Assembly: GCA_026018925.1 (NCBI GenBank)
Contig: JAKSZU010000012.1
Coordinates: 27,951,814-28,015,813 of the forward strand
Reading direction: 5' to 3'
DNA: 64,000 bases
Origin: Tupaia tana
Lineage: Eukaryota; Chordata; Mammalia; Scandentia; Tupaiidae
Shown piece after piece: positions 10,039-22,694 of this stretch. Below the pieces are notes generated by a model that saw nothing but the letters and a program-made list of their open reading frames with translations, searched no databases and had not been told where the DNA came from. The stretch's first letter is position 1. Each line of letters starts with the position of its first letter. A program made the position numbers and the translations under genes.

Positions 10039-12378
10039 AAGATGTCCCAAAAACAACTCCTCCATGAGGTGGGCAGACTTGAACCCACCCTGCTCTGGTT
10101 TAGTTTCATTGCTGACTCCCTTTGGAGTCAACTGAATTTCCTGAAGCTGTCCCTTCCCGTGATCTAGCCCATTTTATCCTGTAACCTTTACTGAACTGAG
10201 AACTCAGCTGAGTGAGGGATTTGGTTTCCATGTAATGGGTGGAGTAAGTGAAATCTAAAAATGTAGTACATGGGTGCCATTCCCAGATCCAGACCTGCAG
10301 TCACTGACGAAAGTTGAGCACTACTCAATATGAGAACATAGTTCCTGTAACCATAGTGTTTGAATCAAATGCCACATGCCATTCTTTAAACTTAAACTGT
10401 ATTTTGGAAAATAGGAAATTCAATCTGAAGTTCAAAGGGTGATCACTCTACATACAATGTTTGAAAAAGACATGACAATTTTAGCTTTCAGTGTGCACCT
10501 TGCCAATAACAGTGTACTTGCCTATGAAAAACAAAAAGAATTATTTAACAACATATAAATAGGTAAGAAAGAGATATTGAGCAACAAAGAAAATTATAAT
10601 TTTCTTGTTTCTTCCCTTTAGCAAATGCATATTCCCACTCCTCAATCCATCAGCAGCTTATGTTGTATCCCCATAGTGGAAACCTCACACACTAGTCAAA
10701 CGTGTCTAGGATTGGTTAAATACCTGTCTACTTCCCATAACTTGTAGTTTCAACTGCTTCTGTTTAGTGCATAATTTTGTAATTAAAAATAAATAAGTAA
10801 ATAAATAAAATAATCAAAGAAAAAATATAACCAGGTAATTGAAGGCACCAAATTCCAAGAGATAGAAGGAGAACTAGAAGAAAGAAAAGAAACTCACCTG
10901 GTCCTAGATCACCTCTACTTCTCTGTTGTCCACCCATGAAAGAAAATCTGAGCCAGCAGAGAATGAGGAAAGCTTAGAGGTATCTCTTAACTGGGGATCT
11001 ATGGCCAGTGAAAGGCCATTGAATAGTCTAGCATATGAGTGAGAAGGAAAAAAGAAACCAGATTTTGAAAGAAGCTGTAGAATTTGAGTAGCTGGAACAT
11101 GGTTAGGGTGAGTTTTGTTACCCCTAAAAAGTGTGTAGAACAAGTGATTCTATTTGGGTTGTCAGAAAAGTCATGATGTATTTTTTTTTGTTTATCTATA
11201 CAAGTTATGTGGACAGAAGCCAAAAAACAATGTCATCCTAAAAAAAGTAAAGCATCCTCAGAGAGGCCAGCAGGCCAACCTGGAGCCTATTGTAGAGACT
11301 CCTGTCCAGTAATACAGGTCCTGGTTTCAAACGCAGATCTGACTCTTAATTCAGCATGAGTTGTACAAGCTCTGCTTGAATCTGCCTTTGTTATCACAGG
11401 GCAATATTTCTGCTTTACCCAATCAGGATGGAGTCCCAGTCAACTGGGATCTGCAAAGGCAGGTGTATGTGCCACCAAGATTACCAATCTGGAGTCTTGT
11501 CCTGAGAAAAGTGATTGGTTATGTGATCTTGTGCCTGACAATAATGAACTGATGTGATCTTAAGCAAATAATTTACATACAGTGAACTATATTTTTATTA
11601 CAGAATCATGATGCAGAGATTTGGCGTGAGTAGAAACAATAGATTCATAAAGCATGTAGTTCTACGTCTTAAATAATAATCTCTTCCACAATTAATTAGA
11701 GACTATTACACAAATCCAGAAATTTCACCTTTAGTTAGAACCTTTTCCAGCAGTTGCTGTAGAAATGATGATGGTCTAAGCAGACCTTTCCAGGTGGTCA
11801 GGAACCTAAGAGACTATGTTCCACAAGTGGAGGGTAATATTCAAAGGACAACGGCAGCACATAAGGAGGAAGATTCTGACTAAAACAAAATATATGTCTG
11901 TCTGGGAAGATCAAGCCAGGTGAACAGGGATAAATAAAACTGAGTTCTTGAGCCCAAATAATGTGCACTCTGAATTTCCTCCATGCTTTGTATGAGAGTA
12001 TGAGTTTTGAGTAACCCTGTAGCTGTTTTTGAGGTAGGAGTTAAGAAGGAAGGAAAGGACAAAGAAAGGAAAGAAGGAAGGAACACATTTTCTGTATCAT
12101 ATTTGACTTTCAAAAAAATTTAACAATCACAAAAGACATTTTTGTCAAATATTCAGTTGAATAAATCATCAAGCAATCCCATTTGAATGTCATAATTATG
12201 AATAAGAATAAATAGCATCATGAGATAATTCAAAATTTTATTAATTAAAACAGTTGAGATATTTACACATTACATAAAACCAAACTGTCCTATATCCAAT
12301 TGCAGCATACAAAAGACTTGTCAATAATAATAATAATAAATAATAATAATAATGATAACTTTTATTTTTATCATTTGC
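10039..12378 (+). other. Putative OR52R copy A intron
   Basis: About 2.35 kb between the inferred donor and acceptor. It contains a mariner-like fragment at about 11154 and AT-rich sequence, with no other gene. It lacks the antisense coding-like relic found in the copy B and C introns. Confidence 0.45.
11154..11242. mobile_element. Mariner-type terminal fragment
   Basis: tttgggttgtcagaaaagtc followed by atgatgtattttt closely matches the 5' part of the 73-bp element at 7989. The right end is not clear. Confidence 0.55.
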
Positions 12379-12422
12379 AGAGAATATTTGATCCTCCAAA
12401 TGGATAACATTTTAATCATCTC

Positions 12423-13369
12423 ATGATGTTGACTCTACAAAACAGCACTTCTCATCCTATGTCCTTCATCCTGCTTGGAATCCCAGGACTTGAGAACTCC
12501 CAGTTTTGGATTGCCTTTCCATTCTGTGCCATGTATGTTGTGGCCGTACTGGGAAACATCATTCTCCTCCATGTGATCCGAACTGACCACACCCTGCATG
12601 AGCCCATGTACCTCTTCCTGGCCATGCTGGCTGTCACTGATTTGGTTCTCTCCTCCTCCACCCAACCTAAAATGTTGGCAATCTTCTGGTTTCATTCTCA
12701 TAAGATTGAGTATCATGCCTGCCTCACCCAGGTGTTCTTCATCCATGCTTTTTCTTCTGTGGAATCTGGGGTGCTCATGTCAATGGCACTGGACCGCTAT
12801 TGGCTATCTGCTTCCCACTCCAGCACTCTAGCATTCTGACCCTCTCTGCAGTGATCAAACTGGGGGCAGCTGTGCTGATGAGAGGGCTGCTATTGGTGAG
12901 CCCCTTCTGCTTCATGGTCTCTAGGATGCCCTTCTGCCCTAACCATGTCATTCCCCAGGCATACTGTGAGCACATGGCTGTGCTGAAGTTGGTGTGTGCT
13001 GATACTCAAGCAAATCGTGGGTATGGGCTGTTTGTGGCCTTCTCTGTGGTTGGCTTTGATATCATTGTCATCAGTATATCATACGTGATGATTCTGAGAG
13101 CTGTGCTACAGTTGCCCTCAGGTGAAGCCCGCCTCAAGGCTTTTGGTACCTGTGCCTCACACATTTGTGTTATCTTGGCTTTTTATATCCCAGGACTGTT
13201 TTCTTTCCTCACTCACCGCTTTGGCCATCGTGTGCCTCATGTAGTCCATGTCATGTTTGCCAATGTCTATCTACTGGTTCCTCCTATGCTCAATCCTATC
13301 ATCTATGGCGTTAGAACCAAACAGATTAGAGTCAGGGTTATCCAAGTATGTTGTGGAAAAGAACCCTAA
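12423..13369 (+). pseudogene. OR52R1: OR52R1-like olfactory receptor with one frameshift (copy A)
   Basis: A class I odorant receptor gene disrupted by a single lesion. Residues 1-127 read from 12423 in one frame (Asn-X-Ser/Thr site at residue 7, GIPGLENSQFWIAFPFC, LHEPMY, SMALDRY). The remainder reads in the next frame from about 12801 to the stop at 13369, keeping KAFGTCASH in TM6, NPIIY in TM7 and the C-terminal CCGKEP. Compared with copies B and C, one G is missing from the Tyr-Val codons of DRYVAIC, between 12800 and 12801. This shifts the frame and causes a stop at 12837-12839. No other stop or indel is present, so the break is recent, or a sequencing or assembly error. A proposed promoter/exon 1 lies at 9.6-10.03 kb. 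The family call rests on the close similarity I recall to human OR52R1. Confidence 0.88.
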
Positions 13370-14639
13370 CTCAAAGGTCATATTCTCATTAATGCTTAAG
13401 TACCTCTCTGGTATGGAGACATAAGTGAAGAACCTTTGCCAAGGCATTACAAGTAATCACAAAGTCCTCTGTGAAGAACTTGCCCAGATACTGGAAATAC
13501 CCTAAAAGCAAGAGTAACATTTTGAGAATACTCAGAATAAGAGCTCTTGGAGAAATATAATGGAAAATTAAAACTGAATTGACCTATATTCAGCATCATA
13601 AGAAACAATAAAATCTTCTTCACCTTACTAAACCAGTAGTTTACCTTACACAGATTATTAAAATAAAAGCATTATTTTTAAACTACCAGATGTATAAGTT
13701 GGAACAGTTTGTCTGAAAAAAAAATTAGAAATATGTATCAAACATTAAAACAACACATATGTTCCCAAAAAACCATATTGGAATCTCTTTAAAATTTTAA
13801 AACTAAGAAATGTAAAATGACATATATAAAATCATTATTTCTGAAAAACAGAATATGTAATATTAAAGAAAAAAGAAAAAAGTTATAAGACTTTATTCCA
13901 ATTCTAAAATTAAATGCATCTGTACAAAATAAGAATAGGAAAATACTTCTAAATGCTTACAAAAACTACTCTCAAAAGTGAAGGTTCTGTAATTTTCATT
14001 TTCTTTTGACCCTTTTATTTATGCTTAAAAACTCTCCTCAGTTAAGAAAGTTTAATTTTAGAATTAGAAAACAATAACTGAAATAACAAAAGCAAACATA
14101 AGTTAATTCAGTGCCAAAGCTCTAGGGAATGGAGTGGAAAATCTGAGAAAATGAGGGTCTATGGAATAGGTTAAGTTCCACAAAAGCTTGAAAATCTAGA
14201 TGTAAAATTGCTTCCAGATCACACTTCTTGAAACTGTAACTAAGAAGGGTTAGTTGAGCTAAAGTGTTGGTCTTTCTTCTCCAAAGTTTACCAATTCTCT
14301 GAAAACAATGAATTTCAGAATGAAGGAAAAGTTTTAGGAAAAGACTGAAGAAGATACTCTCCTGAAGATAATGTATTTCATGGATTAAGGAAGTAGGAAA
14401 GTCATCCAAAATATTTTAATATACAATTTGATTCGTTTCAATACCTGTACAGCCACTACTACTTAATTAAGGCATTGAACAGTTTCTTCTTCTCATACAG
14501 ATTTCAACTGCCTCTCTCCAAAACAACCAGGAAATTGTTTTTGCTCTATAAATACTTACAATGGCACTAGAACAATATATAAATACAAGAATAAATGGCA
14601 CATTATTTTGAGTATTCATCTTTTGCTAGTATAAAGATT
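13370..14639. other. 3' flank of OR52R copy A, no gene seen
   Basis: The first about 250 bp are a diverged relative (roughly 25% different by eye) of the 3' flanks of copies B and C, supporting an older duplication. The rest is AT-rich without a recognisable feature. Confidence 0.55.
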
Positions 14640-15065
14640 GATTCATGCTGTTGTATGCTTCAGTAGTATACCTCCTGTTTTTACTGACACGTGTATTATT
14701 TTCTCAACATTCCTCCACTGGTATATTGCTACCAGCTATGGTTCAAATAATACTTTGCTCATGTCCTGGAAGCCTGGCTCCTGTGGAATAGCACTGGTGA
14801 TGGTTAGACCTTCTAGAAGTGAGGCCAACTGGAGGACACATCCGATTGGCTCAGGATATAGGAGGGACCTCAAAAGAAGTGGGTAATTCTTTTCGCTTTC
14901 TTTTTGCACATGCCTGCCTCCCTCTCTCCTGTTATCCATGCTATGATGTAGCCTGATGCTGACCCCAGCCCTTTGGACTTTTCAGCCTCTTGAATCATGA
15001 ACTCCTTTTAAGTCACTCAATCTCAGGTATGTCTGTTTAGCAACATAGCAACAGACTAAGATAAT
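14640..15065 (+). mobile_element. Probable MaLR-type LTR remnant
   Basis: The 3' part (tgaatcatgaactcctttta ... tcaatctcaggtatgtctgt ... agcaacagactaagata) has the typical end of mammalian apparent LTR retrotransposon (MST/THE/MLT1-like) solo LTRs. The 5' border is uncertain. Confidence 0.5.
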
Positions 15066-15164
15066 ACCTCTCTACTTCATTCCAGTTTCTCCAGTCTTCT
15101 TTTACTGCCAAGTAGATCAGCTTAAAATATAAGTGCAAATACAAGTAAAAGAGAGAAAAACGGG

Positions 15165-15420
15165 CCAACCCTGTAGCTCAGTGGTTAAGTAAATGAGAGC
15201 TCATGTGGCCAACTGCGTAATTCAAATCCTGGCCCCTGGGGCTTGAAAAACATATCAGGCATGTGTGCATGCATGTTCAAAATTCCAACAAGATAGAGAA
15301 ATGAAAAAGGGACTGCAGTGTAACCACACCCCATTGGAGGATGCTTTCTCTTTCTCTCTGTCTCTCTCCTCAGCAAGTACACATGCCTACTGGCAAAAAA
15401 AAAAAAAAAAAAAATAGAAA
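15165..15420 (+). mobile_element. tRNA-derived SINE (long type), older copy
   Basis: tRNA-like head (gggccaaccctgtagctcag, B box aattcaaatcctgg), body with caggcatgtgtgcatgcatg, CT-rich block, and a 20-base A tail. Confidence 0.75.
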
Positions 15421-15623
15421 AAAATAAAAAACAGGAAAACATATATATATATATAGAGAGAGAGAGACAGAAAAAAAAGCACCCCTTAAAAGGGCCTAGT
15501 CACATTGCAATGCATTTGTTCTCCAGTTCTCTACGCCATCCAAATACCATGCACACAGTGTGGACCTGAGTGGTTTCATGCCTTCAGGGCCAGGACCCTA
15601 ACCCTGGCTGGCCACATGGAATT

Positions 15624-15672
15624 CTCTTTTTCTTTTTCTTTTTCTTTTCTTTTCTTTTTTTTTTTTTTTATT
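15624..15672. repeat. Polypyrimidine/poly-T tract
   Basis: TTTTTC repeats running into a T run. It may be the tail of an antisense retroposon whose body (15490-15620) I cannot assign. Confidence 0.6.
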
Positions 15673-16456
15673 TTAATTCCTGCACAGCACTTAACTGCTG
15701 AAATATGGGGCCAGCCTTCTTGTCTGTCTTAGAGCTTAGCTCTTACTCTTACCACTTCTGCAATTGGCCTTCACTAGGACATTCTGGTTCCCTCACATCA
15801 TCCTGCAGGTCTTAACAAATGCCACCTTCCCAGATAAATGTTTATTAAGCTTCCTATCAAACAAGGAAGACAAGAGCCACTCTGTGACACTTGCTTAAAT
15901 AAAAAAAAAAAAAAAAAAAAGAGGAGATTTAATCTGCAATACTATAGCTAGCTAGAAATTCTGCTTCTTGAGGAAATGCACTATGTAATAAAAGATATTT
16001 TCAAAGTTTAGGGAACAGAGTTTAATGATAGACTTAGTCACAGGAGTCAGTACCAACTGTACTCCATATCTGTGGGTTCTGTGTTCACAGAGTAAACCCA
16101 TTTAAGATGCTGTCAAGCCACACAATTGTTATGAAATGAAAGAAGAGGCAGCTCCCCAAAAAAAGACATACTGAAAAGTTTTTATGTAGAAGTTTTCTTT
16201 TTCACTTATATCTGACACTAAATTTACTCATAAGTAACCTATAGACGATTTATAGAATGGTGTGCATAATTATATGCCAATACCATTCTATAAGAGACTT
16301 GAGTACTCAGGAAGTTTGCTATCCATAGGGCATCCTGATATCAATCACCAATAAATACATGGGGTGTACTATAATACATAATATTACAATCCTTATAATT
16401 TTCTAACATTGTGTCTATATAAATCAGAGAAAAATATTAACATTTTGGGGTACATT

Positions 16457-16698
16457 ATTTATTTTATTTTGAGAGAGATTTTTGCTATAGGGTATATGTG
16501 CTTGCCAGAGAGAAAGAGAAAAATCACCCTGGCGAGGATGGCCACACTGCAATCCCTTCTCCTCCATTCTCCTCTGGGTATTTTGGGCATGCATGCGCAT
16601 GAGCCCGGCATGAGGTTTAAGTCACCGGGTACAGGATTCAAACTGTGTCTACTATGTGGGAGTCCAGTGACATAACCATTACGCCATCTGCAAGTCCT
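16457..16698 (-). mobile_element. tRNA-derived SINE (long type), antisense
   Basis: The minus strand shows the head near 16698-16640, the gcatgcatgcccaaaatacc-like body and a short tail at 16460. It is moderately diverged. Confidence 0.75.
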
Positions 16699-16933
16699 TT
16701 GGGGAGCATTTTTAATCCTAGAAAAGATTAGTTACCATGAATTTGAAACAAAAATAATCTGATCTTTTTTAATTGTTTATAGCAGGTGCAGGGTTACTAG
16801 AAGATAGTGCTTTGAATAGTAGCTGTGATGGAAAATAATTATTGAGGTCACTCATATGAGTATGGTTAAAATAATACACTTTATGTACATGAAGCTAAAA
16901 AAAATGAAGGGTGAAAGAATACATATGTGTGAA

Positions 16934-17081
16934 TACACACACACACATATATATGTATATATATATATATATATACTTCTATATATATCTATCTTATGTA
17001 TAATATACATGCATTATATATGTATATATAATAAATTTGTATTAGTGATCATATACATTATGTGTGTGTGTGTGTGTGTGT
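16934..17081. repeat. Compound AC/AT/TG microsatellite
   Basis: Interrupted ACAC, ATAT and TG(n) runs, with a clean TG run at 17062-17081. It borders the second flank module, as the TG run at 8504 borders the first. Confidence 0.85.
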
Positions 17082-17109
17082 AATATACAGCCACACAGAC
17101 AGATGTAGA

Positions 17110-18130
17110 ATTAATGATGCCAAAGAACATGTAATGAGAAAAAGAGCTGGAATGATAGGTTGCTGTATTTGAAAATCTAAATGCCAAAAAATGTAGAAAC
17201 CTAGTATATCTAAATAGTGACATAGTGTAGGCCAAGACAACACATGATTGGCTAAGGAACATGGAGATTAAGGTCAACAGAGTAATCATATAAGAACGGG
17301 CTTTGCACATGGCCAAGCTTTGCACACGGCTGCGTTAAAGTTTCTTGGTGCTCATATGTCAATATCCCAACAGTAATCAAAACTTCCTTTCTGAACATCT
17401 TTCTTTGCCCTTTTCTAGTGACCTAATGGTCTCAGATTGATGTGGCTACAGATTTACCATATCCACCTTACCTGGCTCTCAGTCCTGCCTAAAAACCCTT
17501 GCACGTTCTAATGGAGGCTGGACTTCAGAGCAGGGCTGTGAACAATGTTCCTAATTCTTCAAACATCCTAGCCAGGCACTAGCTATGGCAGACACAGATG
17601 ATGAGAGGCCTGGAGGAGGAACATTCAGGTAAACACTGACCTCTCTACCACACAGTCCTTACAGCCTTTCTTGTCCAACTAAGTTTGGAAAACAGTGAGA
17701 TTGGCCTGAGAAATAATTTCCATAGGAGCTTGGGTGTCACGTCTGCCTTGATCCACTGTGGCATCTGGGACTGTGAAAGAGTCAAGAGGTGAGAAAATGC
17801 TCACCCTACTGTAGTATCACATTCTATTAGGAGTCAGGAGTTCCTCTAGGAAACAGAGAGAGACAGAGAGAGGTATAAAAAGGGAAGATAAACTCTCAGT
17901 CTTTGGTGCTTTCATTATAGTAAATACTTCACACACAGAAGTGAAAAGAAACAAGGAAGGAAAAAAAATGTATAACCAAGGGGGAAAAAAAGATTTTTAT
18001 GAAACATAATGTCAGCCTGACTCCCAAATAATAAACCCTTGACTATTTCCTATACTTCTCTAACAAAAGTATTTGTAGCCTTGATATTGCCAGGCTGACA
18101 TCTGAAAATACATCATTTTCTTTGTTAGCA
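17110..18130. repeat. OR52R flank module, copy 2
   Basis: Diverged copy of 8560-9500. It shares the box around 17480-17760 (tcagtcctgcctaaaaaccc ... ctaatggaggctggac ... gttggcctga-like segment) and the following tract about loss of transcript-like features. It sits about 3.7 kb after OR52R copy A and ahead of the L1 that separates it from copy B. Confidence 0.65.
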
Positions 18131-18324
18131 CAAAGATCACAAGTTCCAGATACACATTAGGGTAAACCTGACACCTTTAGTGGTTTTTGAGGGCTTTTTT
18201 CTCTACAAATGTATGTTGGGTTTCATGTTAGAAAGCAGATCTTGTGAATTGTGTGACTGCTTCACACCCATTGGAAATATGTCAGTTCTTTCTGGCTTTT
18301 TAGTTGTTGCTGATGTTTGTGTTG

Positions 18325-18560
18325 TTTTTATTTATTTGTTTTAATTTTCTTTTTGCCAGAATCTCATGGATTCATCCAGGAGAGATAGAGAGATCGAGAG
18401 GGGTGAGGGAGAAAGCAACCCTCTCCCCATCATTTCTCCAATCTGTAAGGATTCGGGGCACACACAAACACGTGCCCAGTGTGATCTCCAAGCTGTTGGG
18501 CTGTGCTTCAAACTGTAGTTGGCCATGTGGTATCTGGCTCTGTTAACAACTAGGCGGTGG
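18325..18560 (-). mobile_element. tRNA-derived SINE, antisense, diverged
   Basis: Plus-strand reading shows gagagatagagagatcgaga, then tctccaatctgtaaggattc, the acacacaaacacgtgcccag block and a degraded tRNA-like head at 18490-18560, the reverse of the long-type order. Confidence 0.6.
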
Positions 18561-18739
18561 GATTGGACCAGTTCTATCTTGTGTTTAATTAACAAATAAT
18601 AATTGTACACATTTATACGGTACAGTGTGATGTTTCAATACATATATTAATATTTCTTTCTCAAACATTCCTTTGATATCATCAAGATAAATGTTCTTAA
18701 TGTTTTTTGGGGAGGGGGCAAATACTTCTTCTCTATTTT

Positions 18740-21700
18740 ATTGAATTATTTTTTAGGATTTTTATTATTTATTATTATTTTTATTTTATTTTACATTTAT
18801 CTTTACATTTATTCACATTTATCTTTAAAGTATACAACATTGCTTTTTCCAGTATGAATACCATGCATATCAAAGACATTACTATATACCTTATCATCAA
18901 CAAATAGCTTTTCTTTTTTTGTCAGTTAAACATACTTTTTCTCTTCCCCTGTTCCCTTCCCTCCCTCTATTAACCATGACTGTATTACTGCTATCCTTAA
19001 TTTCCCTAGTATCCACCATTGCCCTCCCTGCTTCTATATCTTCCAAACTTTCAATTTCTGCCATAGAGCACAGACAATTGGTATACTGAGTGGGAACATG
19101 CAAAGTCTGTCTTGCATAGTCTGGCTTGCTTGACTTAGCATTAAGTTTCCCATATTTGTCCACTTTGTATCAAATGTCAGGGTCTCATTGCTTTTTAAGG
19201 CTGCATAAAATTGCTAAAGATTATTGTATGTTTATTTTGTACCCTTCGACTTTATAATATTCATTTATATCTTCCAGGACTTTTTCATGAAATCTTTTAG
19301 ATTTTCTATGTATAGCATCATATCACCTACAAATAGAGATAATTTCACTTCTTTTTTTTTTTTCATATTTGAATCCCATTTTTTTTACTATCTTCTCTAA
19401 TGGCATTGGCTAAAACTTCCAGTAGCACGTTAAAAGGAGTGCAGAAAGTGTGTATTTTTGTCTTATTTAAGTTTTTAGTGGTAAAGCTTTCAGCTTTTCC
19501 CCATTCAGTTTGATGTTTGCTATTGATTTTTCATAGATGGCCTTTATTGTGTTGAGGACTGTCCCTTCTATGCCAATTTTGCTGAGAGTCTTAATTATGA
19601 AGGGATGTTGTATTTTATAGAGTGCTATTTCTTCATAGAAGGATATGATTATATAGTATTTATCTTTCCTGTTGTTACTGTGATGTATTTCATTTGTTGT
19701 TTTGCATATATCAAACCATCCTTGCATCTCTGTAATACAGCCTACTTGGTTATGATGTATAATCTTTTTAATATTTTGTTGAATACGATTTGCTAGTATC
19801 TTGTTGAGAATTTTTGCATCCATATTCATCAGGGATATGGGTCTAAAGTTTTCTATTTTTGTCATGTCCTTGTTGGTTTTAGAATTAAGATAATGGAAGC
19901 TTCATAGAATGAAATTGAGAGGGTTTCTTCCTTTATAATTTTTAGAAATATTTTAAGGAGAATTGCAGTTAGCTACTCTTTAAAGGTTTTGTAGAATTAA
20001 GAAGTAAAGCCATCAGAACCCAGGCTCTTCTTTGTTGGGAGACTATTTATTACAGATTCAATCTCATACTTGCTATGGGTCCATTTAGACTTTCTATGAC
20101 TTCCTGGTTCAATCTTGGTAAATTATACATGTCTAGAAATGTGTCCATTTTATCTATGATATTTTGTTTCGTAGCATATAGTCACTCATAGTATTGTCTG
20201 ATGATATTTTGTATTTCTGTTATATCCATTGTAATAACACTTGTTTTCTTGCTGATATTATTTAATCTGGTTCATTTCTCTGTTCTTCTTGATTATCTAG
20301 CTAATGGTATGTTAATTTTGTTTGTCTTCTCAAAGAACCAGCTTTGGGTTTCATGTATTACTCCTCAAATCTTTATTATTTCTTTTCTACTTCAACATTT
20401 TTTAGGTTTTTTGCTGTCTTTCCAGTTCCCTGAATTGTGTCATTAGGTTGTTTATTTGCCACCTTTCTGCTATTTTTCTTGTGGGCACTAATTGATATGA
20501 ACTTTCCTTTAGGACTATTTTTGTTGTGTTTTATAGGTTATAAACAACTGTTTGTTCATTATCATTGGTTTCTTCTATAGTTGTAAAATCATTCGGGAAT
20601 AGGTTGATTAGTTTCCATGTGTTTGCACATTTACTCTGTCTGTAGTTGACTTCAAGTTTGATTCCATCATGGTTGGGATAGATACTAGATACAGTTTCTA
20701 TATCTTTCAATTTATAAAGGCTTCTTTTATGTCCTGTTATGTGGTCAGTCTTTGAAAATGTTCTGTCTGGAGCTGAGCAAATTTTATATTTTGAGGTAGT
20801 TGAGTGAAATACTCTGTAGTCATCTGTCAAATCCATTTCATGTATGGTATCATTTAAATTTTGTATCTATTGGCTTATTTTTTGTCTAGATAATCTGTCC
20901 AGAGGAGTCAGTGGGCTGTTGAGATGCCCTACAATTATTGTGTTGTAGTCTCCCTTGAGATCGAATAGTCTTTCTTTATGTATTTAGGTGTTCCAGTGTT
21001 GGTTGCATAGATATTTAGAAGTGTATTATCTTCTTGATAAGCAAAACCTTTTAGTACTATATAATGTCCTTCTTTGTCTCTTCTTACATCTTCCAACTTA
21101 AAGTCTACTTTGTCCGATACCAATTTTGCTACTCCAGCTACTTTTTGGTTCCCATTTGCATGGAAAATCTTTTTCCAGACCTTCATTTTCAGTCTATTTA
21201 TGTCCTTACCAGTGAGGTGTGTTTCTTGTAAGAGCACAGAGATGGCTTCTGTTTTTGTATTCATCCAGTCTGTGTCTTTTAATGGGAGAATATAATCCAT
21301 TAACATTCAATGTTATCATTGATATTTGCACATTTATCCTTGTCATTTTGTTAGCCATTTTCTCATTTATTTTATGTTCTCCCCTTTCTGTTTGTCTCTC
21401 TTTAGTTATCCTGATACAACACTCCCCTCATTATTTCCTGTAGAGCTGGCCTATTATTTGTAAATTCTTTTCATTTTTGTTCATCTGAGAATACTTTTAT
21501 TTGTTCTCCCCACTTGAAGGATAGTCTGACTGGATACAGTATTCTTGGTTGAAATTGTTTTTCTTTTAACATTTTGAATACATCTTCCAATTCTTTCTTT
21601 GTCTGCATTGTTTCAGTTGAGAGGTCTGATGTTAGCCTAATGGGATAATCTTAATAAGTAACTTGATGTTTCTCCCTTGCCATTTTTAGAATATTGTCTT

Positions 21701-22690
21701 TGTCTTTAATCTTGGCCAATCTGGCTATAATGTGTCAGGGGGGAGGATCTTTTAATGTTGATTCTATTTGAGCTCCTTTTTATTTCTTGGGTCTGAATTT
21801 CTCCACGTTTCTCTATATTTGGAAAATTTTCAGAAAGTATTTATGAGAGAGGTTTTCCATGCCATTAGTAGATTTTTCACCTTCTGCAATGCCCATTATA
21901 TGGATATTTGTATATTTCATGATATGATATTATATTTGTAAATTTCAAGGATTTCATGTATGTTGGGAACCAGCAGTTAGCATAATGGCTATGTCGCTGG
22001 ACTCCCACGTGGTCGACCATGGTTCGCGTCCTGGACCCGGTAGTTTAAAACTCACGCCGGGCACGTGTGCGTGCGTGCCCAAGATCCTGAGAGGAGAATG
22101 GAGGAGAAGGGATTGCGGCGTGACCATCCCCCCGGGGGGTGATTTCTCGCTTTCTGTCTCTATGTCTCTCTCTGTCTGTCTGGCGAACGCACGCACCCTA
22201 TATCGAAAACCTCTAAAAAAAAAAAAAAGAAAAAAAAAAGAATTTCATGTATGTTGTCCTCATTTTTTTTTGGTTGTCTTTCTTTCTTTTGGTGATTTGG
22301 CTACATTGAAGACTTTATCTTCTAGGTCAGAAATTCTTTCTTCTGCATGGTTCAATCTGTTGTTAATGCTTTTTAGGGAGACTTTAATTTCCTGCATTGT
22401 TTTCTTCATTTCCAGAAGTTCAGTTTTATTCTTTTTTAGGGCATCTATTTATTTATGAAATTCCTCTCATGTCCTGAAATGATTTTCTCATTTCCCAGAA
22501 CTGATTGTTTTCTCTTGCTTCTCAATGTGTTTTGTCACAATGAATATTCTGAATTATTTTTCTGACATTACTGTGTATTTATCTATGCTATCCACTGTTT
22601 GAGGGGCTACTATGCTCACCTGGAGTAGAATTGCCACCTTATTTTCTCATGTATCTTTGAGATCTGTCCTAGTTTCTAGTCATGTGATAA
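18740..22690 (-). mobile_element. LINE-1, antisense, internally deleted
   Basis: The minus strand reads, from right to left: a 5' region (22690-21310); the ORF2 endonuclease (21306-20935, with LQETH and KEGHYIVLKG); and reverse transcriptase (19865-19467, starting near [17 protein letters not shown]). It then goes directly into 3'-UTR-like sequence at about 19210-18900. The C-terminal half of ORF2 is missing between about 19210 and 19300, so there is an internal deletion. ORF2 has several frame breaks. A full SINE (21966-22241) is inserted in the 5' part. 19821-21699 is about 98% identical to the L1 at the left window edge. Confidence 0.85.
21966..22241 (+). mobile_element. Young tRNA-derived SINE inside the L1
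   Basis: The best-preserved SINE of the window. Head gggaaccagcagttagcata, B box ggttcgcgtcctg, then the body cttaaaactcacgccgggca-like (here agtttaaaactcac), CpG-rich block, CT-rich block and an A-rich tail. It is flanked by a perfect 15-bp target duplication atttcatgtatgttg at 21951-21965 and 22242-22256. Confidence 0.92.
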
Positions 22691-22694
22691 AATA

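Noticed and set aside
12435-12746. Open frames on the minus strand of the OR52R genes (also 25505-26107 and 47750-48289)
   Set aside because: They mirror the conserved OR coding strand; their similarity across copies comes from the sense gene. No start or domain of their own.
17014-17325. 103-codon minus-strand frame next to the TG repeat
   Set aside because: Begins in microsatellite and module sequence; low complexity and not conserved in the paralogous module.
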